Shown here piece by piece: positions 1-10,034 of a DNA stretch of 15,211 nucleotides. The first letter of the stretch is position 1; the number at the start of each line of letters is the position of its first letter. The stretch covers positions 838,983 to 854,193 of the forward strand of contig NW_003116450.1 in NCBI RefSeq assembly GCF_000003605.2, given 5' to 3'. Origin of the DNA: Saccoglossus kowalevskii. Taxonomy: Eukaryota; Hemichordata; Enteropneusta; Harrimaniidae. The position numbers and the translations under genes were made by a program. The notes below the pieces were generated by a model that saw nothing but the letters and a program-made list of their open reading frames with translations, made no database searches and was not told the DNA's origin.

Positions 1-341
1 AAGTTTACATCAACTACGAAGAACCCTATTCACGTTATTATTAAAACAACTTATACACACAATGTCAACACAGTTGAGTGAGGACTCATCGACATAGTTG
101 CGTGACCACAAGACGTTGTATACATAGAATTTATTAAAACAGTTCATACCTATGCGACTATTATCGACTGTACTTTCACATGACGATACCGCAAAGTCAA
201 ATCAAGGTACTATACTGCCGTTGTTTACGTTCGAATTCCCTTGCACTGTGCCACGCGCGAATTGTGTAGCGTTTGTACACAGGGACTGTGGTTTGCAGTA
301 TCACCGGTACCACTACGCCAGGTGCCATCAACTGCTACATT
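1..341. other. Non-coding DNA, nothing recognised
   Basis: This is AT-rich sequence with moderate CpG content. One forward frame (152-349) is open for 65 codons, but it shows no domain, signal peptide or membrane pattern and looks like a chance frame. Two similar words (tattaaaacaactta near 40 and tattaaaacagttca near 133) hint at an old small duplication. No RNA gene or mobile element could be recognised. Confidence 0.5.
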
Positions 342-596
342 ACGCCTGAAAACGCTGGGCGTGTGTATCGTCTACACGGCATATGACCAATAACTGTTTG
401 GTGGACCGAGCAAGGCTATTCCCCGAGGAATAACAAAAGCCCGTTATTTCCGAGTACGAAGGTGGTAGCAGCACCTTACCAATCGGGTTCACCCGACTTA
501 CTTTCTCCATGGATGTACTAAGTACATCCATGCTTTCTCCTACTGTTTGACTTGATCATGAACTCACGGTTACTATGAACCGTGATGGACTCCATC
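342..596. repeat. Cluster of short inverted repeats (potential stem-loops)
   Basis: Consecutive inverted repeats follow one another across this stretch: 342-346 with 358-362, 363-367 with 373-377, 386-390 with 398-402, 417-422 with 427-432, 459-464 with 472-477, 483-488 with 491-496, 508-519 with 521-532, 564-571 with 578-585, and 584-589 with 591-596. The 5-6 bp stems are individually expected by chance. The 8-bp stem at 564-585 is only mildly unusual, and the 12-bp stem at 508-532 is highly unlikely by chance. The sum is a palindrome-dense patch of unknown role. It could be a decayed foldback element, a structured non-coding RNA, or partly coincidence. No coding frame is recognisable here. 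Confidence 0.4.
501..540. repeat. 25-bp perfect palindrome flanked by 8-bp direct repeats
   Basis: Positions 508-519 (catggatgtact) and 521-532 (agtacatccatg) are exact reverse complements around a single central base at 520. The octamer ctttctcc lies immediately on both sides (501-508 and 533-540), sharing its last base with the palindrome on the left. A short palindrome bracketed by a 7-8 bp direct repeat looks like a target-site duplication around a tiny foldback or MITE remnant; 8-bp duplications are known for hAT transposons. The structure is directly visible; the transposon interpretation is inference, since 24-25 bp cannot encode anything. Confidence 0.6.
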
Positions 597-626
597 GATT
601 CGGCTCTCCTCGCTCGGCGTCGCTGT
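568..626. repeat. Diverged dispersed repeat, copy A
   Basis: The word ggttactatg followed by aaccgtg at 568-584 recurs at 2493-2510 with a single extra C. About 30 bp further on, both loci have a second related block, starting tcctcg and ending cgctgt (607-626 here, 2535-2554 there). The similar spacing suggests two relics of one old palindrome-rich repeat. Similarity between the blocks is poor, so the relationship is tentative. Confidence 0.3.
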
Positions 627-2451
627 ATTTTCTTTGAAACACTCACATATTATCAATTCTGCCATTAATAATAAATGACATGTTTGCTATTATGTTGATC
701 TTTACAAAATACAACCATTACAAAATCAACAGGGTGCTTCTCGCGATCGCCTGGCAACGGGATCTCACAATCAAAGGCAAGCAGTCAAGATTGTTCAAGC
801 ACGGCTGACTGTGTCAACTTCTCCACTAATTTACATACGAATTGTTTCCATGGTTGTGCCGTCACAAGTGGGTCCAGGGCCTCACTGATGGAGTGTAGGT
901 GCATCCAATTTCAAAATAATTTCAAGAACTCGTTCGTGTATATCGACCCAAATCGATCGAACTACAACATGACTTCAACATTTATTCGTAGAAACGTTCG
1001 ATCTAGTCAATAAAATAACAAAACTGTACAATCTAAAGCACACGAAGAATATATGTACTGTAATACCAGGGACCTACATACCCCGCAGTCTACGGCGTAA
1101 TCAAATACACTATTTTTGTATCTTTGCTGTAGTCGAGTATTTTTATTCATGTTTATCGAACCTATTGTTTTCTTCCAACGGTAAACAAAACCAGACTAGT
1201 TACCTCGATATAATACATATACATTTCCTTTTTCGAGTCAAATGAAGTCGGGCAATGATAAATGCTGACGTCACTACCAAACAACGACCTAAAACGAACG
1301 TTCCGAGTGTGGTCGGCTGGACCACCATCAGTTTACGGTGTACAGCCGTGGGCAGCCGTAGAAATCTTGGTTACGGGGGTAGGTTTCCGAGCAAATGGAA
1401 AATCCAACCGAACTAATTGCAAACGAGTATCCGTGTATCAATCAACTATGTCATCCTTTCGACCGCATTCTCTCACCCCATTTTTATTATAAAAAACAGC
1501 ATGTACCTTGTTATGATAATAAATTGTAGATGTGATGTTGGATATATTTATGATGAAATGATCATGCACGATTATTCATTACGAAATATGATTACCTAAA
1601 TCTATTTAATACCGGCTTCTGTGTTATTGTTAGACACCGGGACTCTTAGCAATTACCCAATGCTTGAAAAGATACGGTTTAGTTTGTCCTTGTTGGAGGA
1701 ATGTGTGCGAATGTACTTCTAAGTTAAACATTTATTTACGCGAACGCATGGGGAAAATGGTAATATGCCAATGCATACGGTACTATCTGACTCTTTGGGA
1801 TCATTATGATACGACACAGAGCGCTCTTTCGCTTCGTGGCCTCGTCCTAAGTATTATTTACAGATTATGCGGGATCACGTCAGTATGGCAAACAAGCAGC
1901 AACAGCTCCGCAAAATGTCCTGTTTTCGACCCGTTTTGATTTGACACTCGATGGTGAGCTCATTTATTAATACCAAGTAAGTTTTTAAATATATTGAAGG
2001 TAATGTCAATTTGCCCGTCTTTCAATATTGCTTGTTTCATGAAGTACGGCGCCACGAAATTCGGCAAATAGACAGATTGTTGCTCTTGGTGTAATGACAG
2101 TACTTGTGGGACCCGTGGACAGGCAGGTCATCGCGATAACAACGTTAAATAAAACTCAAATAAACGGAACCAGCCAACTATGAAACTGCCCTGAATGTTG
2201 TGTTATTACGGCGTTTCCATATTAACCAATACATAACCCGGGGTATATAGACGCAAGCCGCAGTCATACGAATAATGTGAGTTCTAATGTCTTTCTTATC
2301 ACTGTAATCGAGTGATCACACCACCTTACGGTCACGGTCACCACAGATTTTTGCAAAAGCTGTAAAACAATGGGTTTTTTTATGTTTAGAAACAATTCGA
2401 CAATTACCGACGCAAAACGAAATAATTGTAAAGATGGCTTTTCTCTGACTA
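597..2451. other. Non-coding AT-rich DNA with a small GC-richer patch
   Basis: No gene, RNA gene or mobile element could be supported. Forward open frames at 1262-1492 (76 codons), 1417-1599 (60) and 1664-1939 (91) have no recognisable motif. A GC-richer patch at about 1290-1390 carries a repeated cagccgt and follows a perfect CRE octamer (1266-1273), so it could be an enhancer or promoter fragment. An 8-bp inverted repeat (gatcgaac 955-962, gttcgatc 996-1003) is also present. A CCAAT (2226-2230) followed by tatatag (2244-2250) lacks an initiator at proper spacing. Confidence 0.5.
1266..1273. promoter_or_regulatory. Perfect CRE octamer TGACGTCA
   Basis: The palindromic octamer TGACGTCA is the canonical binding site of CREB/ATF bZIP factors in animals. 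It sits at the upstream edge of a locally GC-richer patch. No TATA box or start site is clearly linked to it, so it may be an enhancer element or a chance occurrence. Confidence 0.35.
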
Positions 2452-2570
2452 ATGCCGTGGTGCATCGTGTCCATACTGCACGGCATCGATATGGTTACTA
2501 TGCAACCGTGTCACAATAACGCACACGTCCTCAGTCCTCGACGGTGTCCGCTGTGTGGACATAGTTGAAT
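2452..2570. repeat. Palindrome-rich patch containing dispersed repeat copy B
   Basis: An 8-bp inverted repeat (atgccgtg 2452-2459, cacggcat 2479-2486) is followed by ggttactatgcaaccgtg (2493-2510), which matches the 568-584 region with a one-base gap. A weaker block at 2535-2554 is shared with 607-626. A small hairpin, tgtcc with ggaca, lies at about 2546-2562. The patch is CpG-rich compared with its surroundings. It is probably an old repeat relic, though an unrelated regulatory patch is possible. Confidence 0.3.
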
Positions 2571-4840
2571 TAAGGGTGAAATATAGGTACATATCGTAGA
2601 ATAGCCCCCCTGATCAGAGTTTTCTGACGTCGTGGCTTATATAAATTGCATTTTGCAAGACCATGTGTATAAAAAAAAAACATACTTGATAGGGTATGGT
2701 AACTTTTTCAAGATATGCGTCACCTTTAGAAGGAGAAAAACATCAAGCCGGGGATGAGTAGAAATCGTAATTTATATTATATAATGTTGACTTTCGGTAA
2801 GAATGGTTTAAATAATGGGACACGAGAGCGGTCGACACAATTCATATCAGTTCCGACATTGAGAAATTAAAATATTTCAAGTTGAATCGACAAATGGCCG
2901 GAAACTGCTACTGTGACGCAGTGAATAATCCTTTACTCGTGGAATATGCCTACATACTATATCACTTAGTTGTAACATGATGAACGAAAATGAAGTGTAT
3001 GAAAAATAGAAACACGAGCCTGACACCTACGTACCACACTGACAAGCATGTTAATTTCACGAGTCTAGGAATATAGCGAAATGTTATAGCAGTGAAGATT
3101 TCAATGGAGAGTGGTTTGTCACAATATTCTCCGAAACGCTTCCAAATATAAGGGCATACGGTAATAGAAAACTATTATGATATAACTGGGTGTACCGTCA
3201 GCTCTGAGGCTGAGAGGTCCCCCGGCTTGCGTTTAATTAAACTCGGCGCATGCTGCTATGGATGCCAACGCAACTTCTTTCGACACAATATTATTATATT
3301 AAAAGCAGGATGATTTTTTTTTTACCTGTCGGACGTCGGAGTAAAAATTGCAGCTGCGTGGACTGCCACGAGCTTAAGTAAATATAACAAGAGCCCGCCA
3401 ATGTCCCAACAAGTGGCGACCTATGTCTGTTTCTATGGTGATACTTAACCACGCTCCCGAAATTACTTTTTAAGTAGGAGGAGGAGGACAGACGACTGGA
3501 ATTTCCTCGATTTCAATGAAGCGAGTTTGTCTCTCGTTATTTAACAATGTGTTGTTGGATGATAGAGGACTATGAAATATGTACATCTCTGTCAGATTTC
3601 ATGTTTAAAGATACAACCTCATACATCATGTATCGACAGGACTGTTCATTAGATAATATACTTATCTCCTTCAGATTACTCGTAAAACTCGCACAATTCG
3701 AATCGCAATGATCGTCCGCATTTTTAGCGATGATCATTTTGACGGAACTGTGTGGTTTATTTGCCGGCGTTGTCACAGAAACCGTAGCGTGTAATGTAGT
3801 TATAGGTAAGCCCAATGATAATATGCATGTTTTCAAAAAAAAAAAGAAGACACGGTGAATTTTTACCGAAAACAGCGGGATAACAACCCAACAACAGGGA
3901 AGGAAAAGAAGTCACGTACAACTAAATTTAAACGTGTCGATATTACCAACTCGTGGCCATATATAGAGAGTGAAATGCAGTTGCGTGAACATGTTTATGT
4001 GTACGTATCGCGGATAGCTTAGCATGAGACATGTTTTTATGTTTTGTTTCTCTCAAAACACGAAATACATTTTTTTATAGGCTGTTTACTAACCCAACTC
4101 ACCTGCTTAATATTATATTATGGCAACACCATCCCAGTGTCATTAGTGCCAAATCCGAAGCTTCGTTCATCCGACATACCACTTCCGTAATTAACTCCTA
4201 TCGTACTTCGACGGACTTTACATATTTGTCGCTTTTAGACGATTGTACAAATAATCAATAACATTGACAGAGAGTGTCAGCGATGAATTTCTATCCGTTA
4301 ATGTCCGTGTGCGAAGTGTGCGTTGTTCAGCCTGATCACTCTTTGGCGATTCTGACGACACCTGAGGGGTTTCGCATTATCGGCACATGCGGGCGCTGTA
4401 CGCGTAAAACTGACTCAACGATTATGTTGAAAGAGGGCGTGTGTTATCATTAGACGTGTTGAAACTTGGCCATCCCCGGGAGTGCATCACGGCATTGTAG
4501 GTCACCGTTGACAATTTTGCTTTTATTTGTCAATGTGGGGTTCCCCGTTGAAATATTGACCAAATTTGTCTTAATAAGTTTAAATTTTGTCGAATAATTG
4601 ATCACATAACCGGATATTGGGATCATAAAAAAATATTTCGAAGTTCGGATAATAATAAAAAATGAATGTCCCGGTAATTGATATATTTATTGTCACGAAA
4701 TGTGAATATATCCAGGGGTCTCATTTGCGTATGGATATTCGGATATGCCAGTGTATGCCAGCCTGAGAGTCATGTGCTCATACAGTGCATCACGGGAACG
4801 TGGCGTCATTCGCCGGCAAATACGCTTATTGTCATCAACC

Positions 4841-4854
4841 GTTGTCATGATAAC
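4841..4854. promoter_or_regulatory. X-box-like site (RFX consensus match)
   Basis: GTTGTCATGATAAC fits every position of the degenerate 14-bp X-box consensus RYYNYYWTRRNRAC, bound by RFX-family factors that control ciliary genes in animals. By my estimate about one match to so loose a consensus is expected by chance in a window of this length and composition, and no promoter or ciliary gene is visible beside it. Confidence 0.2.
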
Positions 4855-6155
4855 CAGTTGCATCGACATCTCCATACAAATGCCATTGCGGAATCTGTCG
4901 TTCATCTTGTTATCAATTGTCAAGACCATCATGAGTATTGGTGCAATTGTGTCACGTGGTCAAAGAGACGCTTGCAAACACAGCCTAAAGCATTCGTACA
5001 ACACGTAAACGCGGGAAAATATCATGTTTTATCTGCATCAGTCTTTTCACAATTTAGCAGAGAAGTAGTACTGTACTGTCTGTACATCAACGCTTCAACG
5101 GACTGAGCTTGTATTTTAACTTTAAAAGTCAATGCCCCCAAAAATATAAACTTTAATATACAAAATAAAATATTAAAATATATCTAAATGTCTTGTTACC
5201 ACTGCTTTAGTAGCATGTACATTAAAAATCTCCCATGGTGCATCTCACTAAGTGAAAAATAGAGGAATTTCTCTGCTCAGAAAAATAAAGAGCGTATGCA
5301 TAACGTGGGCAAATTTTTTGAAGTAAAAAGTGAAGCGAGTGATAAGTGAGATGCGCTCGTGCGTTAGTGTACAATTCTACACCTGGTCACTTATGAATAG
5401 TTTAATTCCAGCCAATAACAATGAGAACAGTCCAGTACTCAATCTGGGTGAAACCATTCAGGACACAGGTGTGGCTGATTCTATGTTGCTATTCCGCTTA
5501 ACCTTGTAAGAGAGACTTCAATGATATCGGTGTTATTTTGCCGTGACAAAATGCTCGTGAAAACAAATTGCAGCGAATTTCTTCCAATTCTGGGCGGCGG
5601 AGATCGCCCCGACTAAAGGATAGAATCCATCACCATCTCGTCGCAAGCTTTGTAATAAACGTGTATCTATATGTATAGTGCGATTACTTATGACCTTTTA
5701 TCTATGTATATAATCAATATCCAAATTACCATTCATTACTACCAAGTAATTAGCACTAATTTTATTCATATTGAAATTATTGAACAATTACAAAACCACT
5801 GATTGAACGTTACCAGGAACTGTAACCCGATAACGGTGTAATTTCAGAGTAATTTTAAAATTCACTTTACACGAGGCTAATTAGATATTGTGTGTGGTAA
5901 GGAGAATTAGCTCGCGTCGTTGATTACCGACAATGAACGCGTTTACCTAATTAGCCATGGACACGCACGTCGACGTTAGTCTCGAAAACCACGCTTTTCT
6001 ATCAGATGTGAAGTAATTGAATCGATGATGGATCTATTTTTTTTGTTTTTGTTTTGGGAATCAGAATTTACAGTTTCTTATCGGCGTAATTTACAGATTT
6101 GAGTTATTTGTTCAGATCCAAGCATATTGATTACCTAATTTACATAATGTTTTAA

Positions 6156-6163
6156 TGACGTCA
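6156..6163. promoter_or_regulatory. Perfect CRE octamer TGACGTCA
   Basis: This is a second exact copy of the CREB/ATF palindrome, in otherwise AT-rich DNA with no identifiable core promoter nearby. It may be an enhancer element or coincidence. Confidence 0.25.
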
Positions 6164-6900
6164 CATTCGGAAATAAATTAGTTCATCAATAATAGAACCC
6201 GCAGCAACCAATGTGTTGTGTGAACTTTCGAATTGGTTTTTCTTTTGAAATTATTAAATTCTAAAAATACATGTATATTCCATATTTAAACTGGAAAATA
6301 CTGTGCCGCTTTAATTACTTGAATAAACCTCACATAGTAGTCGTGGTGAGAGATGATATACGCCTTTATTAAGTTTTATAAGCCTAACAGAGTAGACCGT
6401 GGTTCAACAGTGTGGTACATTCACGGTTGTAGGTTGTATGTCCGCATTGTGTATAGTAGTCAGAATGTAAGCACGGTTATAAAGCATACTGAAGTGATTT
6501 CTGTAAAAAAAAATACACAACAAGAGTTTTTTTTTTCTATTTCTAAAGGAGTCGGGTTAAATTAGTCACATAATGATATGTAATTACAAGAGAAGTAGAG
6601 GAAATTACCCTCGAGACACCAGAATTTAATAAACTTCTTTTGAACACGTTCATCCCTGCCGTCGGGATGCTCAGCTGTTACGTTAAAGACCACGCCTCTT
6701 AGCGCAGTATTCAAGAGTGCCCAAAACTGGCGGTGATGCTGTATGCTTTTCCAGCAGCGTCGTCAAAAGACTTGCAAATGCTTTCAAGAAAGTGTAAAAC
6801 AAAGCAAATTCTTATCAGTTTACGTTCATCTTTTTCAGCTAAGTTTAGCGGTGAACGATATAGGGTTTAGATCATCATTAGATTACTGTAGAAGGAGAAA

Positions 6901-6952
6901 ATATTCACTGGGTTTAATTTTAGTGAATTTGATGTTGCAAAGATATTCACTG
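6901..6952 (+). repeat. Dispersed repeat, copy 1 (pair with 10299-10350)
   Basis: This 52-bp segment aligns without gaps to 10299-10350 at 40 of 52 positions, far above chance. The unit has an internal repeat: atattcactggg occurs at 6901-6912 and again at 6942-6953. Both copies could be read in the same forward frame (KYSLGL...YS), but the second meets a stop at once and the differences do not favour synonymous sites, so a non-coding interspersed repeat is more likely than a protein fragment. I do not recognise the family. Confidence 0.6.
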
Positions 6953-7159
6953 GGAATCTGTGAGAAAAGGATAAAAAAAAACTTTTTCAGAGGCTCTTTC
7001 AAAAAAATAATAAAAGCAGAGAAACTGTCTAAGCCTTGTCCATTAATAATTGTTTACTTGTTGTTTTTATGATATGTCAATTGGTAGTCTACAATTATTG
7101 AATGCAATCAAAGCATGGAAAGTACTAACGGTTCAAAGCAACACATATTACGTTGAGTG

Positions 7160-7260
7160 GTTTCAGTAGACGTCACGGCGCACGTTGCCTAGCTACGCGT
7201 CACCTCACGTCTCCTATTCGTCCACCTTGTGCACCACAAATGGTTGCCGAAACGTACTGA
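7160..7260. promoter_or_regulatory. CpG-rich patch with CRE half-site and X-box-like words
   Basis: About ten CpG dinucleotides fall within 100 bp, against sparse CpG on either side. The patch holds AGACGTCAC (CRE-like, 7168-7176), GTTGCCTAGCTAC (7184-7196, X-box-like with a poor right half) and GTTGCCGAAAC near 7243. Such a combination would suit an enhancer or TATA-less promoter. No open frame with a plausible start follows on either strand, so the assignment is weak. Confidence 0.25.
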
Positions 7261-7521
7261 GATGGTAAAACCTGCTCTTCTCACACGGAAATAGTTCCTG
7301 GTCCGTCTGGCTATACAGATGACAGTGAAACAAAACAGCAATGTGGCAGATATGAATGCCAAATAATTGTTGCTGCGAACGTGGGAAGTAAAGCTTATAC
7401 GGTTTGCTTAGACATGCCGAGATTAGTGATTAATAATATATCCAAGTTTGAATCAGATTAAAAGTGTACTGTCACGCGAAAGATCATCTCCCCTCGGGCA
7501 AAACATATACAGCGCAATGCT

Positions 7522-7538
7522 TTCGATCACGGATCGAA
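7522..7538. repeat. Perfect 7-bp stem, 3-nt loop inverted repeat
   Basis: ttcgatc (7522-7528) and gatcgaa (7532-7538) are exact reverse complements around acg. No T-run follows and no gene adjoins it, so a terminator is not implied. It may be a binding site for a dimeric factor or coincidence. Confidence 0.3.
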
Positions 7539-8683
7539 TCGGAGATGGAATTTTCGGCAATACACGTTTAATATGTACAAATGCTCGAGCCCATGTCATT
7601 ATATGAAATATTTATTTAATTATTTGGAATGCCAAGGGGAGCAAGTACCATTTACAGTCGCTAGTATAAATTTTAGTCATTACGCGAAAAATCTGCTACT
7701 TAGCTAATCTGCTAATCTTGAAGGACAGTGTGATGTTTAACGTGCGCCGAGGACAGAAAAAAAAAGTACACGGAATTTCCCGTCCCCATACGACGGGTCG
7801 CCTTTCTCCAGAACTAATATCACGAATTTGGTGGTCGAGGCGGATGTGCTCTAGTTTATACTGCTGGGTAAGCAGACGGCTAAGAAGATTGATTCCACGG
7901 CCTCCACGCGAGACGAACACAAAAAACACTGTATAAACGTTTAGCATTTCAAATTCAAATGGAAACTATTCCAGAGTGCTCTAGCGAAGGCAAACATTCA
8001 TCTCGAAATATCCTGCGTCATTGTTGACGTAACAAACTGGTCTCCTGTGTATAATGACCACCCAACGCATTTAAACTAAATGAGGATGTTCATTTAATAT
8101 GACAATAATTTGCCATAATAATGCAAGGCATCTGTTTTCATCATTATGACCTTCGATTATCATCATGATAAATCATTTTACCTAACCAGCGCCAAAAGAT
8201 AAATTCATCGAGATTCAATTTAAAACAAATTATTGACAACGCTTAATGCTCAATTGTCATGGACATTTGTATTTTTATTTATTATTTTTGGCGTTGGCAT
8301 TGAAACTATTACACCAAAAAAAAAAAATCAACATCCAGTCATATATCCGGTGCGAGCTTTCGCGTGTGAGATAATGTCGACAAGAACTGCGTATGCGTTA
8401 TGTAAGTTCCAGTGCGAATAAACGTGTAGATGGATGTATTTTCTGTATCGTCACGATCACGATAGATACTTTAAAGTTATTCGCTGAGATGAAGGAGGGT
8501 CTCGGGGCAAGTGTAAAGGTTAACGCAATCCGAGTCCTCTAAGTCTATCGACAACGGAGACAATTTGTATGTACAATAGTTAATCGAGAGAAAATGAAGT
8601 TATTTTCCACTAACCAATTGTTAACGAGATTACGAGATCACAGTTTATGCGTGACGCTTTAGATTCGCATCATTAACGACAGT

Positions 8684-8696
8684 GTTGCTAGGAGAC
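8684..8696 (+). promoter_or_regulatory. X-box-like site GTTGCTAGGAGAC
   Basis: The left half GTTGCY and the 1-bp spacing match RFX X-boxes of the GTTGCTAGGCAAC type; the right half AGGAGAC is degenerate. A near-identical word lies 417 bp downstream in the same orientation. No adjacent gene supports function. Confidence 0.2.
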
Positions 8697-9100
8697 CCCC
8701 AAATACTCCCTTCATCTCATATCCGGCATCGTATGTGTCATTGACCGCAATACAATGATTTCATTGCCTGGCAGAGTAATATTTTTTACTCAATATGACG
8801 TAATCTGTATGATTAATTGTATAAAATTTACTTGATTCCGCACTGTATCTGTGACAAAGCGAACGAGTCTGAGATTTATCGATGGCGGCATTATTAATGT
8901 AGTGATGATAAAGTATAGGACCATAAATAAGTGCGGAACATATTAACTTTACCATTCGCCACAAGATCTCGGCAAATATATCTAGAAATTCCAGTGCTTC
9001 GTTATCATATCGCTCAACGACAGAAAACTTGTATCTTAGTTCCAGTATATTAACATGGTACAAATTAGGTAATCGTGTTTATCGACCAATTAACTTCACG

Positions 9101-9113
9101 GTTGCTAGGAAAC
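9101..9113 (+). promoter_or_regulatory. X-box-like site GTTGCTAGGAAAC
   Basis: This shares GTTGCTAGGA with the site at 8684 and is closer to the X-box form GTTGCTAGGCAAC, with a single substitution (A for C). Two such words in one orientation within 430 bp are mildly unusual for this base composition. Confidence 0.25.
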
Positions 9114-9513
9114 GCGATATTTATCACGCATCGTCGTTACGGGACAATGGCTGTAGATATTATTTGCATAGTTGTAATGGGTGAAAATATATTATCAAAT
9201 TAATATGTTATCGTCTGGTCGACGGCAATTTTTTGACAGAATTGATGTCTATTTTTCATTATTTCGTGAATACACACAACAAGCAAATGTTACTGGCATG
9301 AGATTGGTAACCATATTTCAGGACGCGCTGGGCAGCAGCGAAAGGACAAAAATAGGATATTATTTACCGTTATTGTAATTATATGATATTATACTTGTAT
9401 TTACTTCCATTGCTGGAGATCATTGAGCTTGGATTTGTATTCTCTTCAGACAACATAGCGATGCAATGCTACCATTCACGTACTTCATGTGCTTGACAAT
9501 CAATCAGTTTCGA

Positions 9514-9525
9514 GCACACGTGTGC
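9514..9525. promoter_or_regulatory. 12-bp perfect palindrome around a CACGTG E-box
   Basis: gcacacgtgtgc is self-complementary over its full length and centred on CACGTG, the core recognised by bHLH and bHLH-Zip dimers. No core promoter is visible beside it. It could be an enhancer site. Confidence 0.3.
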
Positions 9526-10034
9526 GTATTGGAATGTTTACTTCGGGCAAGGTGCGACGTATTATGAGGACCGCCGTACTCAGTTTGCAGAAAATAAAAT
9601 GAATAAATATAGCATGTTTTGTCTGTTTCATAGCATTTAATCATTGCCAGCTAAAAAGACGTATTTTGTTCGGTGACATAGAGTGAAAAAAGATACACAA
9701 TGAAGTTACTTGTTCGTTTCTAAATATATTACAAAATATGCATGATCTAATATGGGTTTTTGAAGACGAAATTTAGTTTCATTGTGTTATGTTTTATGGA
9801 TATTATTTGACAGTTTTTTTTTCTCGAAAAACAGATTAGAAATAAGACAAGGCTGTTGACTAATACTAAAACAATCAATTATAGACATTTGGACATGATT
9901 TCAGAAAGATTACATTTCGTTGTTTATTATCGGCAGCTGTTGGCCGTAAGATACTGTTCGAATGTCTCGCGGTTGAGAATTCGGACGAGGTTTGCTTGAA
10001 GTTATCAGCAATTTCAAGCTAGATCAACTCACCA

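Larger units (their letters stand above)
2571..6730. other. Long non-coding stretch with sparse motifs
   Basis: No gene could be supported in these 4.2 kb. The longest frame (4678-5106, forward, 142 codons) overlaps other open frames on both strands and shows no domain. A TATATAAA (2638-2645) follows a TGACGTCG half-CRE but lacks a good initiator. A short aggaggaggagga run lies at 3476-3488. Hairpin arms ttgacaa/ttgtcaa are at 4508-4514 and 4527-4533. Ten-bp inverted arms (gcatctcact 5240-5249, agtgagatgc 5345-5354) could mark a very small foldback element. Homopolymer runs of T or A are scattered through the stretch. Confidence 0.5.
6953..10030. other. Non-coding stretch with a CpG-rich patch and scattered palindromes
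   Basis: No gene could be supported. Open frames at 7696-7947 (minus, 83 codons) and 7718-7936 (plus, 72) are antiparallel shadows of each other, and 8761-9063 (minus, 100 codons) has no recognisable domain. Visible structures are a CpG-rich patch at 7160-7260, a 7-bp stem with 3-nt loop (7522-7538), a 15-bp odd palindrome (8157-8171), two GTTGCTAGG X-box-like words (8684, 9101), TGACGTAA words (8025, 8796), and the 12-bp palindrome gcacacgtgtgc (9514-9525). Several T or A homopolymer runs are present. Confidence 0.5.

Noticed and set aside
1664-1939. 91-codon forward frame rich in cysteine near its start
   Set aside because: Cysteine spacing (VCPCWRNVCEC) fits no known motif and the rest is unremarkable; treated as chance.
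2226-2645. CCAAT plus TATATAG (2226-2250) and half-CRE plus TATATAAA (2624-2645) as promoters
   Set aside because: Neither has an initiator at 28-33 nt or a plausible transcript after it, and TATA words are common in AT-rich DNA.
3570-3836. 88-codon reverse frame starting MKTCILSLGL, superficially like a signal peptide
   Set aside because: The hydrophobic start is short and followed by no cysteine pattern or cleavage-site context that I trust; no promoter or splice context was seen.
4481-4795. 12-bp exact repeat agtgcatcacgg at 4481 and 4784
   Set aside because: Many 12-bp repeats are expected by chance here and the flanking sequence differs.
5240-5354. 10-bp inverted arms as a MITE
   Set aside because: Arms are short, no flanking target duplication was found, and matches of this size over about 100 bp are not rare; kept only as a remark.
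7696-7947. Pair of antiparallel open frames (minus 83 codons, plus 72 codons)
   Set aside because: They mirror each other across the same DNA, with no domain in either direction.
8761-9063. 100-codon reverse open frame
   Set aside because: No recognisable domain, signal peptide or promoter, and the length is within what AT-rich random DNA of 15 kb gives. It could be an exon, but nothing in the sequence supports that.
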